A stretch of DNA of 64,000 nt, taken from positions 30,917,159 through 30,981,158 of the forward strand of contig NC_044988.1 of assembly GCF_008728515.1 (NCBI RefSeq). The letters are read 5' to 3'. Position numbers and translations under genes: made by a program. Positions within the stretch are counted from its first letter, which is position 1. Each line of letters opens with the position of its first letter. The notes beneath the pieces are model-generated. The model worked only from the letters and a program-made list of their open reading frames with translations. It did not search any database and was not told the DNA's origin. Shown piece by piece: positions 12,362 through 23,667 of the stretch. Origin of the DNA: Papio anubis. Taxonomy: Eukaryota > Chordata > Mammalia > Primates > Cercopithecidae.

Positions 12362-13194
12362 TAGAGCATGATTTATGTATATTTATTCATAACACATGTA
12401 TTCAATATTAATATATTATATACATTAAAAACGTATACAAAATAGAAATTATAAAAGAATAAGATGAATATAATAGAAAATTTTCAATTATCTTGCTAAT
12501 CATGCTATCATACAATCAATAGTATCTCATGGAAAAATACATGCTTAGATCAGAATTCATCATTCATGAAAGTTAATATAAATCCAAATTTCAAATAGTC
12601 CTGGAAAATTGTGAATGTTTTTGACCTATTTCTTGTTAGATCTAATTAGGCTGTCATTGTTTTACTCCTCAACTTGACTGGAAAAGAGTTCTTAGAGGTT
12701 AAATTGGCAAATTTGATCCTGATTTTCACCTGTGCTTATATTACTGGTATTATCTCAATCTTCTATTTCTTCACAGAAATTGTTTTTTAAGCCACTTGCT
12801 CTCCAAATAAGAGAGTTGATTGGTTAAAACTAGATGATATAATCTTATGAATTTATTTAACGTGGAACCTGCAAACTTGAGGCAGTACCAATGCTTAAAA
12901 AGATGTCAATGACAATGAAAGAACCAGAAGGTGCCAGTATCACCCCTCTGCCTGTGGCGCTTTTTGTTTTTCAGTGCTCTTCAGCTGTACTACATGACAC
13001 ATGACCAGTTTACTTAGGGACCATGTAAAGACTCTAGGGTCAAGGGTCAATGAGTATAATAAATACACATAAAGCTCTTTTTTTTGTCCTGGCATCATTA
13101 CTTTTTTTAATTATCAAAGAAAAAAAGAAACAATTTCTTCTGCTCTTCCTATATCACAATGAATTGTCTTGGTCACTCCACTTTGGAGATCGCT
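12195..13194. other. Intergenic, no gene seen
   Basis: Contains an A run (12340-12359) followed by very AT-rich DNA to 12600. No gene or clear repeat is recognised. Confidence 0.5.
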
Positions 13195-13345
13195 GCCTTA
13201 GGCAAATTACTTCCTGATTCTCAGTTTCCTCACCTGTAAAATGGAGATGAAGTCATAGATCTCATAGGGTTAAATGGATTAAACAACATATGTACAAGTC
13301 TCTGCACAACTTCAGGCATGTAATTTAAAACAGAAATGAAAAGGA
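13195..13345 (+). repeat. MIR element (ancient SINE)
   Basis: The forward MIR core is visible: 'ggcaaattacttcctgattc', 'tcagtttcctcacctgtaaa', 'atggagatga' and 'catagggttaaatggattaaa', with the 3' side 'ctctgcacaacttcaggca'. Confidence 0.8.
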
Positions 13346-14270
13346 GCTGCAATTATAATTATTATTACTGTATTAAACAATTGCCATGTATGCATTCATG
13401 TTACTCCTATCCTAATTTAAAAACAAACAAACAAAACCACTTGTCAGTGCTCTTTCTATGACTACAAGAGCTGTAGCTTCTCCTCATCTTCCCACATCAG
13501 CCCTCCCCAAAACAAAATAAAACAAAAACCAAAAACATTTTCCAAGCCTTTTCAAGCCTTGGCAGAGAATGTAAAGATTCGGAACACTTATTGATGTTGT
13601 TCATTAACATGATAATTACTAATAGTGAAGACCTGCTAAATTTTCTATGTCAGGTAATTTTATTATCTATCTCTCATCCTTTCCTTCAACAAAGTTTTTT
13701 TTTTTTTTTTTTTTTTAAATACGATGTGCTAGGTATCAGGCTAATTGCTGAGGTTTCAAAGATGAATCGAAACACCCTTCAGGCACTAACCATCTAGAGG
13801 ACAACACCAAACGAATAATTGCATCCAAGTGATAAGTGCTATAATGGAGGTGCACACTGGTTGCTATGGGAGCAGAGTAGGACAAGCAGCTTCCTCTGCC
13901 TGGGGAGAACAGGGAAGACCACTAGAAGGATTCTGGGTCACAGTTGAGTCTTGAGGATGTGAGTTGAGGACCTGCACTTTAGTCAGAGGGGAAAATGTCC
14001 AATGTGGTCACTTAGGAACCAAACGGTAGACAGGTTTTCCCAGAGCCCAAGCATTTTGGCAGCGGGGTCTACAACGCTGGTAGAGACCTGTCCATGCACA
14101 GCCTAGGATAACATGCCAAGGAGTTTGAAACTTATCGTAAAATGGATTGGGAATAGACAAAGGATTTTAAGCTAAAGAACGATATAATCATAAAGAGAAT
14201 TGGGGGTGGTATCTTAGGGGAATGATTGTGAAAAACATAATTTATTGAACATGCCCATTAGAAAAAAAGA
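13346..14270. other. Intergenic, no gene seen
   Basis: Includes a T run at about 13695-13716. The stretch 13720-14200 ('gctaggtatcaggctaattg', 'ggattttaagc') looks like an ancient L2/MIR-type remnant but is too diverged to assign. Confidence 0.4.
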
Positions 14271-14272
14271 GA

Positions 14273-14575
14273 TAGTGGGGTGTGGTGGCTCACACCTGTA
14301 ATCCTAGCACTTTGGGAGGCAGAGGCAGATAGATCACTTGAGGTCAGGAGTTCCAGATCAGCCTGGCCAACATGGTGAAACCCTGTCTCTACAAAAATTA
14401 CAAAAATTAGCTGGGTGTGGTGGTGGGCACCTGTAATCCTAGCTAATTGGGAAGCTGAGGTTCGAGATTCCCTTGAACCTGAGAGGCGGAGGTTGCAGTG
14501 AGCCAAGATCCCCCCACTGCACTCCAGCCTGGGCAACAGAGCGAGACTCTGACTCAAAAAGAAAAAAAAGAAAAA
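14273..14575 (+). mobile_element. Alu element (AluS-like, decayed)
   Basis: Complete dimeric Alu from 'ggggtgtggtggctcacacc' to an A/G-rich tail. CpG decay is heavy. I could not identify a clean target-site duplication. Confidence 0.88.
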
Positions 14576-16380
14576 TGGAGAGAGAGGAGTGTTGATTTCT
14601 GTAATAAATTTACTTGCTAATTCTAAACTATTCTTTAAATTAAATGTCAGCTGATTCAATTTGTCAAAGCTTGGTTTCCATTACTGAAGATGAAATACTC
14701 ACTGCCTAAATGGTCTTACCTGCTTGTGTTTGAAGCTAGGCAACATTTCAGGCAGCATTAGCAGTTTGTCTGTTGGGACTAGAAGCTTCCTAACGTTGTG
14801 CATGGAATTATTCTTTATGAGGGTGTTGTATCCAGATATCAAGTTTGAAATCCAATATCTCCTCTATACAGAATGCCAACCAAAGCAGACTTACATAACA
14901 AGTGAACATGGCCATACAGACATGAAAAAGTGACTTCTATCTTTTGATACCAAACTAGAAAGAGAAAAGCAAGTTCAGAGAACACATTATGACTCATCAA
15001 AGTCCAAAAAGAAAAGCTTCGTGTGAATGTAGCACTCTGTGCAGCCTCCTGGAGTCCTTTTACCCTCCAACCACATTTGCTTTTGTATGATTTTCTGCAA
15101 AACAAAACAAAAAACCCCATCATTTTCCTCCTTAACTTCAATTGTTAAATTTCGTTTTACCTCAGAGGTGAAACTCATGCTATATGTTCTACAATCTTCT
15201 TTTTGTACCAAGTGAATGATGCTGCCTTTTCATTTCTCCTGAGTTTAGGCCTTATTTTATAAAATTCCTAACTGCTGGGGTACAAACTATAAACAAGATG
15301 AATTTTTAGAGGAAAGACTTGAAGGGTGATGGGGGAAGGTGGTGCTTTCTTAGACTAATGTGAAGGGAGAGGGAGATGCAATATCTATATTTAATCTCTG
15401 TTCCCAATGATATATTTTATTTTCAATTCCCATAACTGTGCATATACAATACATGGACACCAACGCCTCCAAGGACAACATCAAAATTTTGTATGAGCTG
15501 AAGAATATACACATATAACAAAGGGAATGTTTTCTTCTTTACTTTCCCTCTGACAAAATGCCAGAAGGAATGGACAGTTTCTTTCTCCAGGGACTTACTA
15601 ATTGATTGGGTTTTGTTTTTGTTTTTTGAGGATTTGCATGGCAAGTGGAGGTAGAATCTTAAGGGGATAAAGGGCATTTATTCACAAGGGAATGAAAGTG
15701 AAGTTATCAATTTCTGAAAATTGGCATGTGAGGTTGGCATGCCAGGGAAACAAATTAAGACCCTAAAAAATTAAAACCTAATACTCTCAATGTAATAAGC
15801 ATTGCTATTAGGTTAAATCTCTTTATTAGAGACGGCTAGGTCATCCGGCTATATTATTAGTTGTGACTTATTAGGCAGTTAGAAGTTAGTATTTATGTTA
15901 CACTTTTACTACACTACTAATCTTGCTTAAAATTTCTCACTATATATTTCTCAGTTAATAGTTACACCGGCATATCCTCAGGCAGAAAAGCAAGTTCTTA
16001 CAATGGATCCTTCAGGGTGCACTATATTCTATTTCTCTTAGCCGTATTATCTTTTGTTGTCTTGAGGTTCACTTCAAGATAGACAGAAAATGATGAAGCT
16101 AAAGTTAACAAGCAAGTAATAAGACCTTAGAAAGCTATGGGGTGGGTGATCACCAACACTCCTAGCCATCATGAAAATGGTGCCCTGGTGGGCTCTCCTT
16201 CAGCCAGCAGTGGACTAGTGATATAAACAATTCTTGCTTCTTAATTACTACATGGCAGCATTTGGCGTTCTTTCCATTACTTCTTGTCTTCAACTTATCC
16301 AGCTTGAAGTTTTAAGCATCCTAGAACTGCATTTCAGACCCAGTTGCTCAAATGGAGTCAATTTTGCAACAGTAAAATGG
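14576..16380. other. Intergenic, no gene seen
   Basis: Unique-looking AT-rich DNA leading into the promoter. No supported ORF, RNA gene or nameable repeat. Confidence 0.5.
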
Positions 16381-16519
16381 TCTTAAAATAGGATTTTACT
16401 CTAGGGGGAAAAATCCTCAACCAGATAGTCACAGTGCACTTTGAATGACTAATTTAAGCCATTACATTACGAAATAAGGGATAAATCATACTTTTCATAA
16501 CACTACTGCATAGGAACAG

Positions 16520-16531
16520 TTTTAATTTTAA
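16520..16531 (+). promoter_or_regulatory. Tandem TTTTAA, possible counterpart of the human -1321 indel
   Basis: The sequence holds TTTTAA twice in a row, about 1.2 kb upstream of the presumed SMARCA2 start site. From memory, the human BRM promoter has an insertion polymorphism of TTTTAA near -1321, so this may be the orthologous place in the two-unit state. The position match is only approximate. Confidence 0.4.
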
Positions 16532-16983
16532 GAGTCAAGCACCTACATTAATCTGAGTCTAAAATAATAGGGCCCTGATTTAAAATCTCCTAACATTCTT
16601 TCACACTTCATAAAACTAAAAATAAAATTGTCTCACCAAACACTGACCTACTGGTCCGGCCAAAGTACTGTATTTCAAGGAAAATTGGAGCAAAGAGGTC
16701 TCAAAACCGCGACTTGCCAGCAGATTACAATTTGTAGCCTTAATTGGTCTTAAATGCGGGGTGAGAGGGAAGAGACTACGGTCTGCAGAGAATAAGAGAT
16801 TTATTCCTCTTTTTAAATCAAAACCAGATTCCATGCTTCAGCCACCCCCTAACCCGCCAGCCCCGCCCCCAGGGATTGTTTTTCCGTAATTTTGTAAATA
16901 TTTTAGCGAAGATGGCAGGTGAGGGAAGGTTATAGTGCTGTGTCTAGTCCACGAGGTAAACAGAGAGGTTAGGGTGGGTTTAC

Positions 16984-16993
16984 TTATTTATAA
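16984..16993. promoter_or_regulatory. MEF2 consensus site in the SMARCA2 promoter
   Basis: TTATTTATAA is a full match to the MEF2 consensus YTA(A/T)4TAR. It lies about 745 bases upstream of the presumed start of exon 1. From memory, a human indel near -741 in this promoter affects MEF2 binding and BRM silencing. The motif is read directly; binding is inferred. Confidence 0.55.
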
Positions 16994-17094
16994 GGCGTTC
17001 AGCCTCTCAGCTGTTTCTCCCTCGTTGGCATTTGGAAGCTTGCAGTCCTTCAGGGAAGAGACAGATTTGGCAGGAATGTTCTTTGTGCCCGCCT

Positions 17095-17096
<2 letters not shown>

Positions 17097-17125
<29 letters not shown>
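17097..17125 (+). repeat. 29-base T run in the promoter
   Basis: An uninterrupted run of T about 0.6 kb upstream of exon 1. The sequence on either side is not Alu or L1, so it is not a retroposon tail I can recognise. Long A:T runs disfavour nucleosomes and tend to vary in length. Confidence 0.9.
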
Positions 17126-17127
<2 letters not shown>

Positions 17128-17732
17128 GGGGAATAGGGGGCAGATTTATAATGACAGCCTTGGGGAAGGGGGAGAAAAAGTTTCAGCCGGCACGACAATG
17201 CCCGTTTTTTCCACAGTCAACACTGTGCCACAAACAGCTTTGGTGCCACTCGGAGCCCTCCCCCCCATCCCCTCCCTTTCTCTCTGCAGGCTCGCACTGG
17301 CAGGCGGAGGCACAGTTAAATTCCAGCACCTTCTCCACATACCCCCAAACTACTACGCGCTATTACTACGGCTGCCCTCCCTTTTTGCTTCGCCTCCTCC
17401 CCTTCCCCAGTCTCCCTGGAGGAGCCCCGCAGCGCCCGCAGAAGAGGACTCCCAGGGAAGGGATAGCGGGCGCCCAACTCCAGCAGGGCTGGGGGCTTTC
17501 TGCATCCTGCGCAGTTTCTCTGCTCCAGGCACAAACACCGCCCGAGAGCCGGCGCCTTGCAGGCACACACGGATCCACGCATACAGTAGAGCTGTCTCGA
17601 TCCACATTCTTGCACACCGCCCCCTCCTCCCCCCGCGCTCCCGGAGTCGCTGAGCTGGGCGAGTGACAGGCGCGTCCCGCCAACCCGCGCCCGGGCGGGC
17701 AGGGAGGAGCGGCGCGCGGGGCCAACTGCGGC

Positions 17733-17918
17733 GCGTCTTCCGGCGCCCGCGGAGGAGGCGAGGGTGGGACGCTGGGCGGAGCCCGAGTTTAGGAAGAGGA
17801 GGGGACGGCTGTCATCAATGAAGTCATATTCATAATCTAGTCTTCTCTCCCTCTGTTTCTGTACTCTGGGTGACTCAGAGAGGGAAGAGATTCAGCCAGC
17901 ACACTCCTCGCGAGCAAG
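17733..17918 (+). other. SMARCA2: SMARCA2 exon 1, 5' untranslated
   Basis: This stretch matches the 5' UTR of the main human SMARCA2 mRNA as I remember it, from 'gcgtcttccggcgcccgcgg' to 'cctcgcgagcaag'. It ends at a strong donor, AAG|GTAAAT (GT at 17919-17920), and would splice to 'cattactctactg' at 32148. The start is inferred from that memory and from the CpG island setting, not from any initiator motif, so transcription may begin at several nearby points. The exon carries one short upstream ORF at 17818-17835. Confidence 0.8.
17818..17835 (+). CDS. Short upstream ORF in exon 1
   Basis: ATG followed by four codons and TAA (Met-Lys-Ser-Tyr-Ser). It is the only ATG in exon 1 after the presumed start. 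Its context is weak (T at -3, A at +4), so many ribosomes would scan past. Whether it modulates BRM translation is an inference. Confidence 0.5.
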   Translation: MKSYS

Positions 17919-20064
17919 GTAAATATAACTTACAACTCTTTTCTCCTCTTTCCCCTCCCTTCGGCCGCCCGGCTGCAGCCGCCGCGCAAACCCCTCCAGC
18001 ACCGCGCCGCCTTCGCCCGGGATTATTCATTATTATCCTAATTATTATTTATTGTGCATGCAAGGAGACCAAAACAAACAGGCGGGCCAACCGCCACAAC
18101 AAAAAAAGCCCGCCTCCTCCCCGCGGGCCTCAGGTGGAATGCTGTAACGACAGCTCCCAGGCGGCCGTGGAAGAAACGAGAAAGTTTCAACCGAACCTTG
18201 CTATTCTAATAATAACAGTAATAATTACTACTTCAAGGGGGCAAAGGAGGAAAAAAATCCCAACAAACCACAGCCTTGATCCTGAGTAGGCAGTCAGATG
18301 CGCTGCCAACTCAAGGTTGCAACACACACATTCGGCCAGGTTGCAATACCCCCCCATCCCCTTAAAAGCGAGGCGGGGGGAGGGGGGTGGCAGCTGGAGG
18401 GGGAAGGCCTGGGGTACAGGGGAGGAGGATGGAAACGCTTCTGTTCATCCCTAGGTACCCTCCCCGGAAGAGTTGGAAGGGGAACGGGAAAGGAGGGCGA
18501 GGAGCCCAGGCTGGCGGCGGGGCGCCAGCGAACACTGCTGCCACCCGCTTCCCAGGGACTTGTTTAAAGGGCTCCGGCTGCGGAGACGTGAGCGGATCGC
18601 AGCGGGAGAAGCCCGAGCTGACGCGCAGAGGAGGCGGCGGCCACTGCCGCGGGGCCGGTGCGTGCCTGATCGGAGGTGTCACCTCCACTTTCCGCGTTTC
18701 CTCCGGCGTGGATGGGGACGCTGATTGGTAGGCAGGCCTTTAGGCAAAGGGGCTGACAGGGGGCTGCGCCCCGGGCGCTGCGGACGTCCCTGCCCCTGTA
18801 CCTGGCGGCAGCGCAGGCTCGGGTGTTGAAGTTCGGGATGTCCGGCCCGGGCCGCACTGCTGGAGGGGAGGGAGGATACCCCCAAGGAGGTCGGGCACGG
18901 AGGTGCTCGCCAGGCTCCGTTACCCTGCCCTTCCTCTCCCTGGGTCTGTGTTCTTTTGCTTCGCGTCTTCCCCTTGCTAGCGCCGCGGGAGCTGCGGGCG
19001 TGGGGCGCCTGCGATCGTCCGGGTGCTAGGGGCGCGCCGGGACCCGGGAGAGCCACGGCGGCTGCGGGCCGGGGAGGCCATGATCCGGATAATCTTCTCT
19101 GCCTGACTGTCACAAACAGGACCCGCGCACCATCGGGCAGCGGCGGTGTCATTCGCCCGGGAAGGGGAAGGGCTGCAGTGGGGAGGGAATAGGGGGGTGG
19201 CGAGGGCGGGAGGCGGGGAGACCGAGTAGGAGCCTCCTCTTAACGATGACACGCACTCCTTCCTTCTCGCTCCCTGCTCAGGAGTTTGCTTTATTCCCAT
19301 CCCAATCTGGTTTACCCCTTCCTTTGCTCTCCCCCTCCACCCGGCCGTCCTCCCTCCTCCCGTTTGCGTTGCAAAACACGGCCATGCCATCTGCAAAGGT
19401 GTCGCGATGCACTTCCCTAAATAACCGGTCCGGCGCGCCAGCCCCTCGGCGCCCTCCGGTCGCAGGGCTCACACGGAGCACAGTGCTCTCAGTGCCCCGC
19501 ACCAGGCCTCGCAGCCTGGGCGCAGTTACACCGCGCAGGGCGGGGCGCGGCAGTGCGGGCTCCAGGGGACACCCGCGCCTTGGCCGGGGCACTTGGGCCG
19601 GTTTCCGGTACACGCGGGGAAATCGCCTCCTGCCAGTGTCTGATCGCTCGCCTCCGCCTCCGCCGCCTGGATTGCATTATTATTTTTATCCGGGTTGCCG
19701 TTTGCTGCGGATGGTGGTGAGCGCGGGGCTGGCTGGGCTGCTTGGGGGGTGGGGTGGAGGGAAGTTGGACGTGGATCAGGCAGGAAAAAAAAAGTTTGGC
19801 AGGGCGGCTAAGTAGGGTGGAGGGGTGGGAGGGGGCGGCGAGCTCCCGCGGCTCGAGCCTCCGCGCCCTCCCGGCCGGCGCGAGTGTGTCTGCTCGTGAG
19901 TGTGAGTGCGAGTGTGAGTGTGTGTTGTGCGCGCAGGAGCCAGTGCGTCGGGAGCAGCGGCTCGGGCAGCTGCTCCTGCCCGCACCCTCCCCTGGAGCCC
20001 GGGAAGGACAAGGCGAGGTTTGGTGGCGAGGGCTGGTGGGGGTGGCGTGTGCGTGTGGTTGTGA

Positions 20065-20085
20065 ATGTGTGTGTGTGCGCGCGCG
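20065..20085. other. Alternating purine-pyrimidine run (Z-DNA prone)
   Basis: ATGTGTGTGTGTG leads directly into CGCGCGCG, giving 21 bases of strict purine-pyrimidine alternation. A GC-alternating core of this kind favours Z-DNA. It lies just upstream of the possible alternative first exon, and more GTGAGTGTGAGTG-type sequence precedes it at 19884-19925. Confidence 0.7.
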
Positions 20086-20099
20086 AGCGGCAGAGAATC

Positions 20100-20314
20100 A
20101 GGAAGTCACAGCAACGAAGCGCACACAGCACACAGACATGTTTGATTGCCGTGACATGACGCGCGCGAGGGAGGAAGCGGCGGCGGCGGGGGCCGGGCCG
20201 CGGGCTGTGGCGCGGGCCTAGAGCTGCGGCTCGGAGACCGGTTCCTGTCCGCCGGCCGCGCCGCCACCCCAAGCTCCGCGAACCCCGCGCCCCTTTTTGT
20301 TCCGCGTTCTCCAG
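20100..20314 (+). other. SMARCA2: Possible alternative SMARCA2 first exon
   Basis: The donor at 20315, with CAG|GTAAGG, matches the splice consensus perfectly and lies in the same CpG island as exon 1, at the end of a GC-rich stretch typical of an untranslated first exon. I recall that human SMARCA2 has transcripts with alternative 5' UTR exons, which fits. The 5' end is a guess; no TATA box or clear initiator fixes it. Splicing to 32148 would leave the protein unchanged, since the coding ATG is in exon 2. Confidence 0.5.
20138..20221 (+). CDS. Upstream ORF in the possible alternative first exon
   Basis: ATG with G at -3 opens 27 codons (starting MFDCRDMTRARE, then Ala-rich) and closes with TAG at 20219-20221, before the donor. 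If transcripts start upstream of 20138, this uORF would precede the BRM start and could reduce its translation. It may equally be a chance ORF in GC-rich DNA. Confidence 0.3.
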   Translation: MFDCRDMTRAREEAAAAGAGPRAVARA

Positions 20315-23300
20315 GTAAGGAGCCTGCGCAGCCCTGCCGCCGGCTGTGTGCGGAGCTTTCCAGTTTTTTCCCTGCCAGCCCCCTCCGGTCTCCCGGCTCG
20401 CCTTTCCTGCAAAGTCAGGCAGGCGGGGGAAATGGGCTCCTTGTCCTCGGATCGATTGCGTGGAAAACTTTCCAGCGGGAGGCACCATGAGGGGGAAGAA
20501 GGCCTTGCTGGCTGCTGTTGCATGTCAGTTCTTTCTCCTCCGGGTCCGGAGAGTGTGAGTCGCTGCGCCCCGGGGCTGTTGCACATTCAAACTTCGGGCC
20601 TAAACGTACCTCCAACTCTCGCAGGATTTACTCCAGCAATAAAATAAATATTCAAAGTCGTCCACTAGCTCTTGCCAGGCGTTTGGATTTTTTAAGGGAA
20701 TGAGGAAGGCTTGGGAGCCGAGGGAGTGGGGGTGTTGTGCAGAATCCATTCCTTATTCAATGTCTGCACCGGGTGTTATGTAATTTTAGTAGCACATGGG
20801 TGTAAAGCCTAGACTGGGCTTCTCCCCTCCTTTGTTTATATAACTTTTGGGTGAGTTTTGCAAGGTTGTCTCTTTTTTTTTTTTCCTCCTCCCTAACCTG
20901 ATGGAGGTTGGTGCTTTGGAAAAAGCAAAGCGACCTGGGCTAGTAATTTTTTGGAGAGGTGTCATCATTGTCTCCTTTCTGGTCGTCATGTAGGCATGTA
21001 TGACTTTATATGTGTACTCTTAGAGCACAAGGAAGACATTAAGGATACACAGTTTGTTTACTGCATTGAGTGGTTATTTTTAACATTTCTGCCTTACCAA
21101 TAGCGAGTTAAATTTCAAACTTCCATTTCAAAAGACTTAAAATTTACACCTGGTTCTGTGCCTTGCTTGTCTGAAGAGAGAATGCTTGCATAAATAATGA
21201 GATTGTTGCTTGGGTGTTGAGTAGCAGAAAATTTCTATCTAACCACCAAAGACTCAGAAACCATTGAGAACCCTAATAATAATTTAAAAAGCCATACCCA
21301 ATGTTATGTATGTGTATACTTACATATTAACCTTCAAATATTTTCAGTAATATTCTCCATCTGCTATCTGGGGGGCCACTACCAGAAGCTTGTTGGCCAG
21401 CATTGGCATTTTAGGCTTCCAGGCTACCTCTAGCACATTGGTGAAGTGTTAAGAGGCGTGGCAGATTTGAATCCTAGTTGCTGCATTGTTATGCAAAATG
21501 AGACACACTTTTTCTTTTAGGAATCTAATTGCTCTTTTATTCTCCTGGCCTTGCTTTCTTTTTTTCCTCAAATGTTTCTTTACAATGCAAATGTTTGCTA
21601 TTGTAAAGAGGGGATTTAGAGACACCTGTTAGGTCCAAAAGATACTTATTGCGGTAGACTGAGGGGAAAAAATAAAATAAAAACAACCCAGTAGATCAGA
21701 GGTCCATCTACCTTGGGGGCATCAGAGAGATGCCATTTTTGTAAAGAACATTTAAAATGAATGAGGAATGTGGGGTATCAGAACCCTTGAAGAGGGTGTG
21801 GGGAGGGAGGGCTTCCTTCAATGCAGCCTTTCTCTTATGACTTATATCAGTTACAGCCCAGCATCAGGACTAGCTGCACTGTGGTGTTTCACAGAAAATA
21901 TTCACCACAAGAGCATGTTCAAAGCAGCCTTAGATCTTTTCTTTTGTTCGTTTGTAAAGTGGTTTTTGAGCATTTCTCGTCAAGTTTCTTGAAAAGTGCT
22001 TTGACCAACACCTGAGGCTTAGAATTGATAAAAAAAAAAAAAAAAAAAAGTGCCTCGGCTTGTATTATATTGTTAATGCTTGAATTCTGTTTAAAGTATT
22101 CCTGACATGGTATAACTAGAAAGTAACACTTTTGCAGATAAGTATTTAAAATTTTTTTCTTTGATTAAGTTTAAGATAAATCATTCTACAGGCCAGTATA
22201 AAAGCATATCACATCCTTTTCTAAAAGTTAATTGTGATGCTTCTTCTATTACTGTAATATTTTGACATTTATTATTATGCATTACAGCAAGAGCATAAAA
22301 AAAGAAGACTTTTATAAATTATAAAAGTGGTGCTGTCCTCCAGTGTTTTCTTGTTTTTTTTTTTCTCCTTTAGAAGTCTTCCTTTGTAAACAAGGCCTTT
22401 GTCAAACTCTCTTAGGTCAGCAGCTTTTTGATACCCCAGAGAAATAATAAATCACTATTTATGACATCTTGACATGCTGCCATGAGGGCAACCGAATTGT
22501 CACAAATGTAATACTAAGGACTATTTCCCAGCATTTGCAAGTGGAAGGAGTGTTGGTAGGACCTGATTTAACCACTTTAAGATTTGATTCTTATTGTTTC
22601 TGGTCAAGACGATTTTAAGGGACAATAGGGACAAATTCTTTGGTTAACATGAGTGACCTTAGAAAACTATATGAGTTACATTTCTCTTCTGCTGTATTTG
22701 TTGTGAGCAGATGAGAACATTTCCGTAGTATGAAAACAACATTTGGGGGCTATTTCTGATTTCTCCTTTTTAATGTAAAAGAATTATGTTCTAAATTGTT
22801 TTTTTCCCCTTAAATGTTGTGTTTTGGAGATGTTTTTGGCCAATAGAGGATGTGAATTTTCTGTCACTTTTGGAAGAGTTCTTATTAGGGGACTCTGACC
22901 TTTAGCCGGTTAATAAAGTCATGGGTCATTCCCTAAGTAGTTGTGGGTAGAAAATACACATGGTGGTAATTTATTTGATAGCATATTTAGGAAGGCCTGG
23001 AGTGATTATTTTTTCTATATAGAATCTTACGACTTTATACTTACAAGGGAGTATAGGAGTTTAAAACTATGTTCTGCCAGAGTCATTATGAAAGAGAGCA
23101 TATTTATTTACATAAGATATTTATCATTAAGTTAAATGGGATCTTGCAACCTGGATTTGTACAACTGCAGCTTTCTTACTGTTTTATTATGACTTTATTA
23201 TTACCCATGTTAATATAGCACTTTTTCTTGAAAGTGTAGGATATGTGAGAGAGAGAGCTTTTAAGTAGTAAAAGTTGTAAAGATATCGTTAAAGATGCTT

Positions 23301-23667
23301 GAATAATTATACCTCAGAAAAACATAGACTAGAGTCAGTGAAATTCAGGAACAAAATAGCTGGTCTTTTGAATGTTTGATACAACCACCTCATTAATTTA
23401 CACATTTGGAATGATGCTTTAGATATGGAATACAAGATTTTGGCCTGAAACTCTGACATAATGTCCTTTTGGATTTCTGGGTTTGTAATACATTATTATA
23501 TAATTGAAGCCTAGTATGAATTAGGATATTTTGTTAGATAGCTAAGACTTCCAGAATATTTGAACAATTATAATCTGGCTATATACCTGTAAGATTTAAA
23601 ACATTTTTAAAAATCACAATATTCTATAGTATTTTTAGGTGGATTAGTATCAATTTAAGTATCAATC

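Larger units (their letters stand above)
17400..20600. promoter_or_regulatory. SMARCA2: CpG island and promoter region of SMARCA2
   Basis: CpG dinucleotides are abundant across roughly 3 kb, in sharp contrast with the CpG-poor flanks. The island holds the presumed first exon and a possible second one. There is no TATA box at the expected place; an ETS-like 'cttccgg' sits at about 17737 and an AP-1 consensus 'tgactca' at 17871-17877 within exon 1. The several long ORFs on both strands here are by-products of high GC content (few stops). The edges were judged by eye. Confidence 0.88.

Noticed and set aside
14258..14659. 133-residue minus-strand ORF with 'LSQSLALLPRLECSGG'
   Set aside because: It is the typical spurious translation of an Alu; the same applies to the ORFs in every other Alu here.
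17198..20647. Many ORFs of 60-240 codons on both strands in the CpG island
   Set aside because: High GC content makes stops rare. Frames overlap on both strands, show no domain and cross the untranslated exon 1 and its donor.
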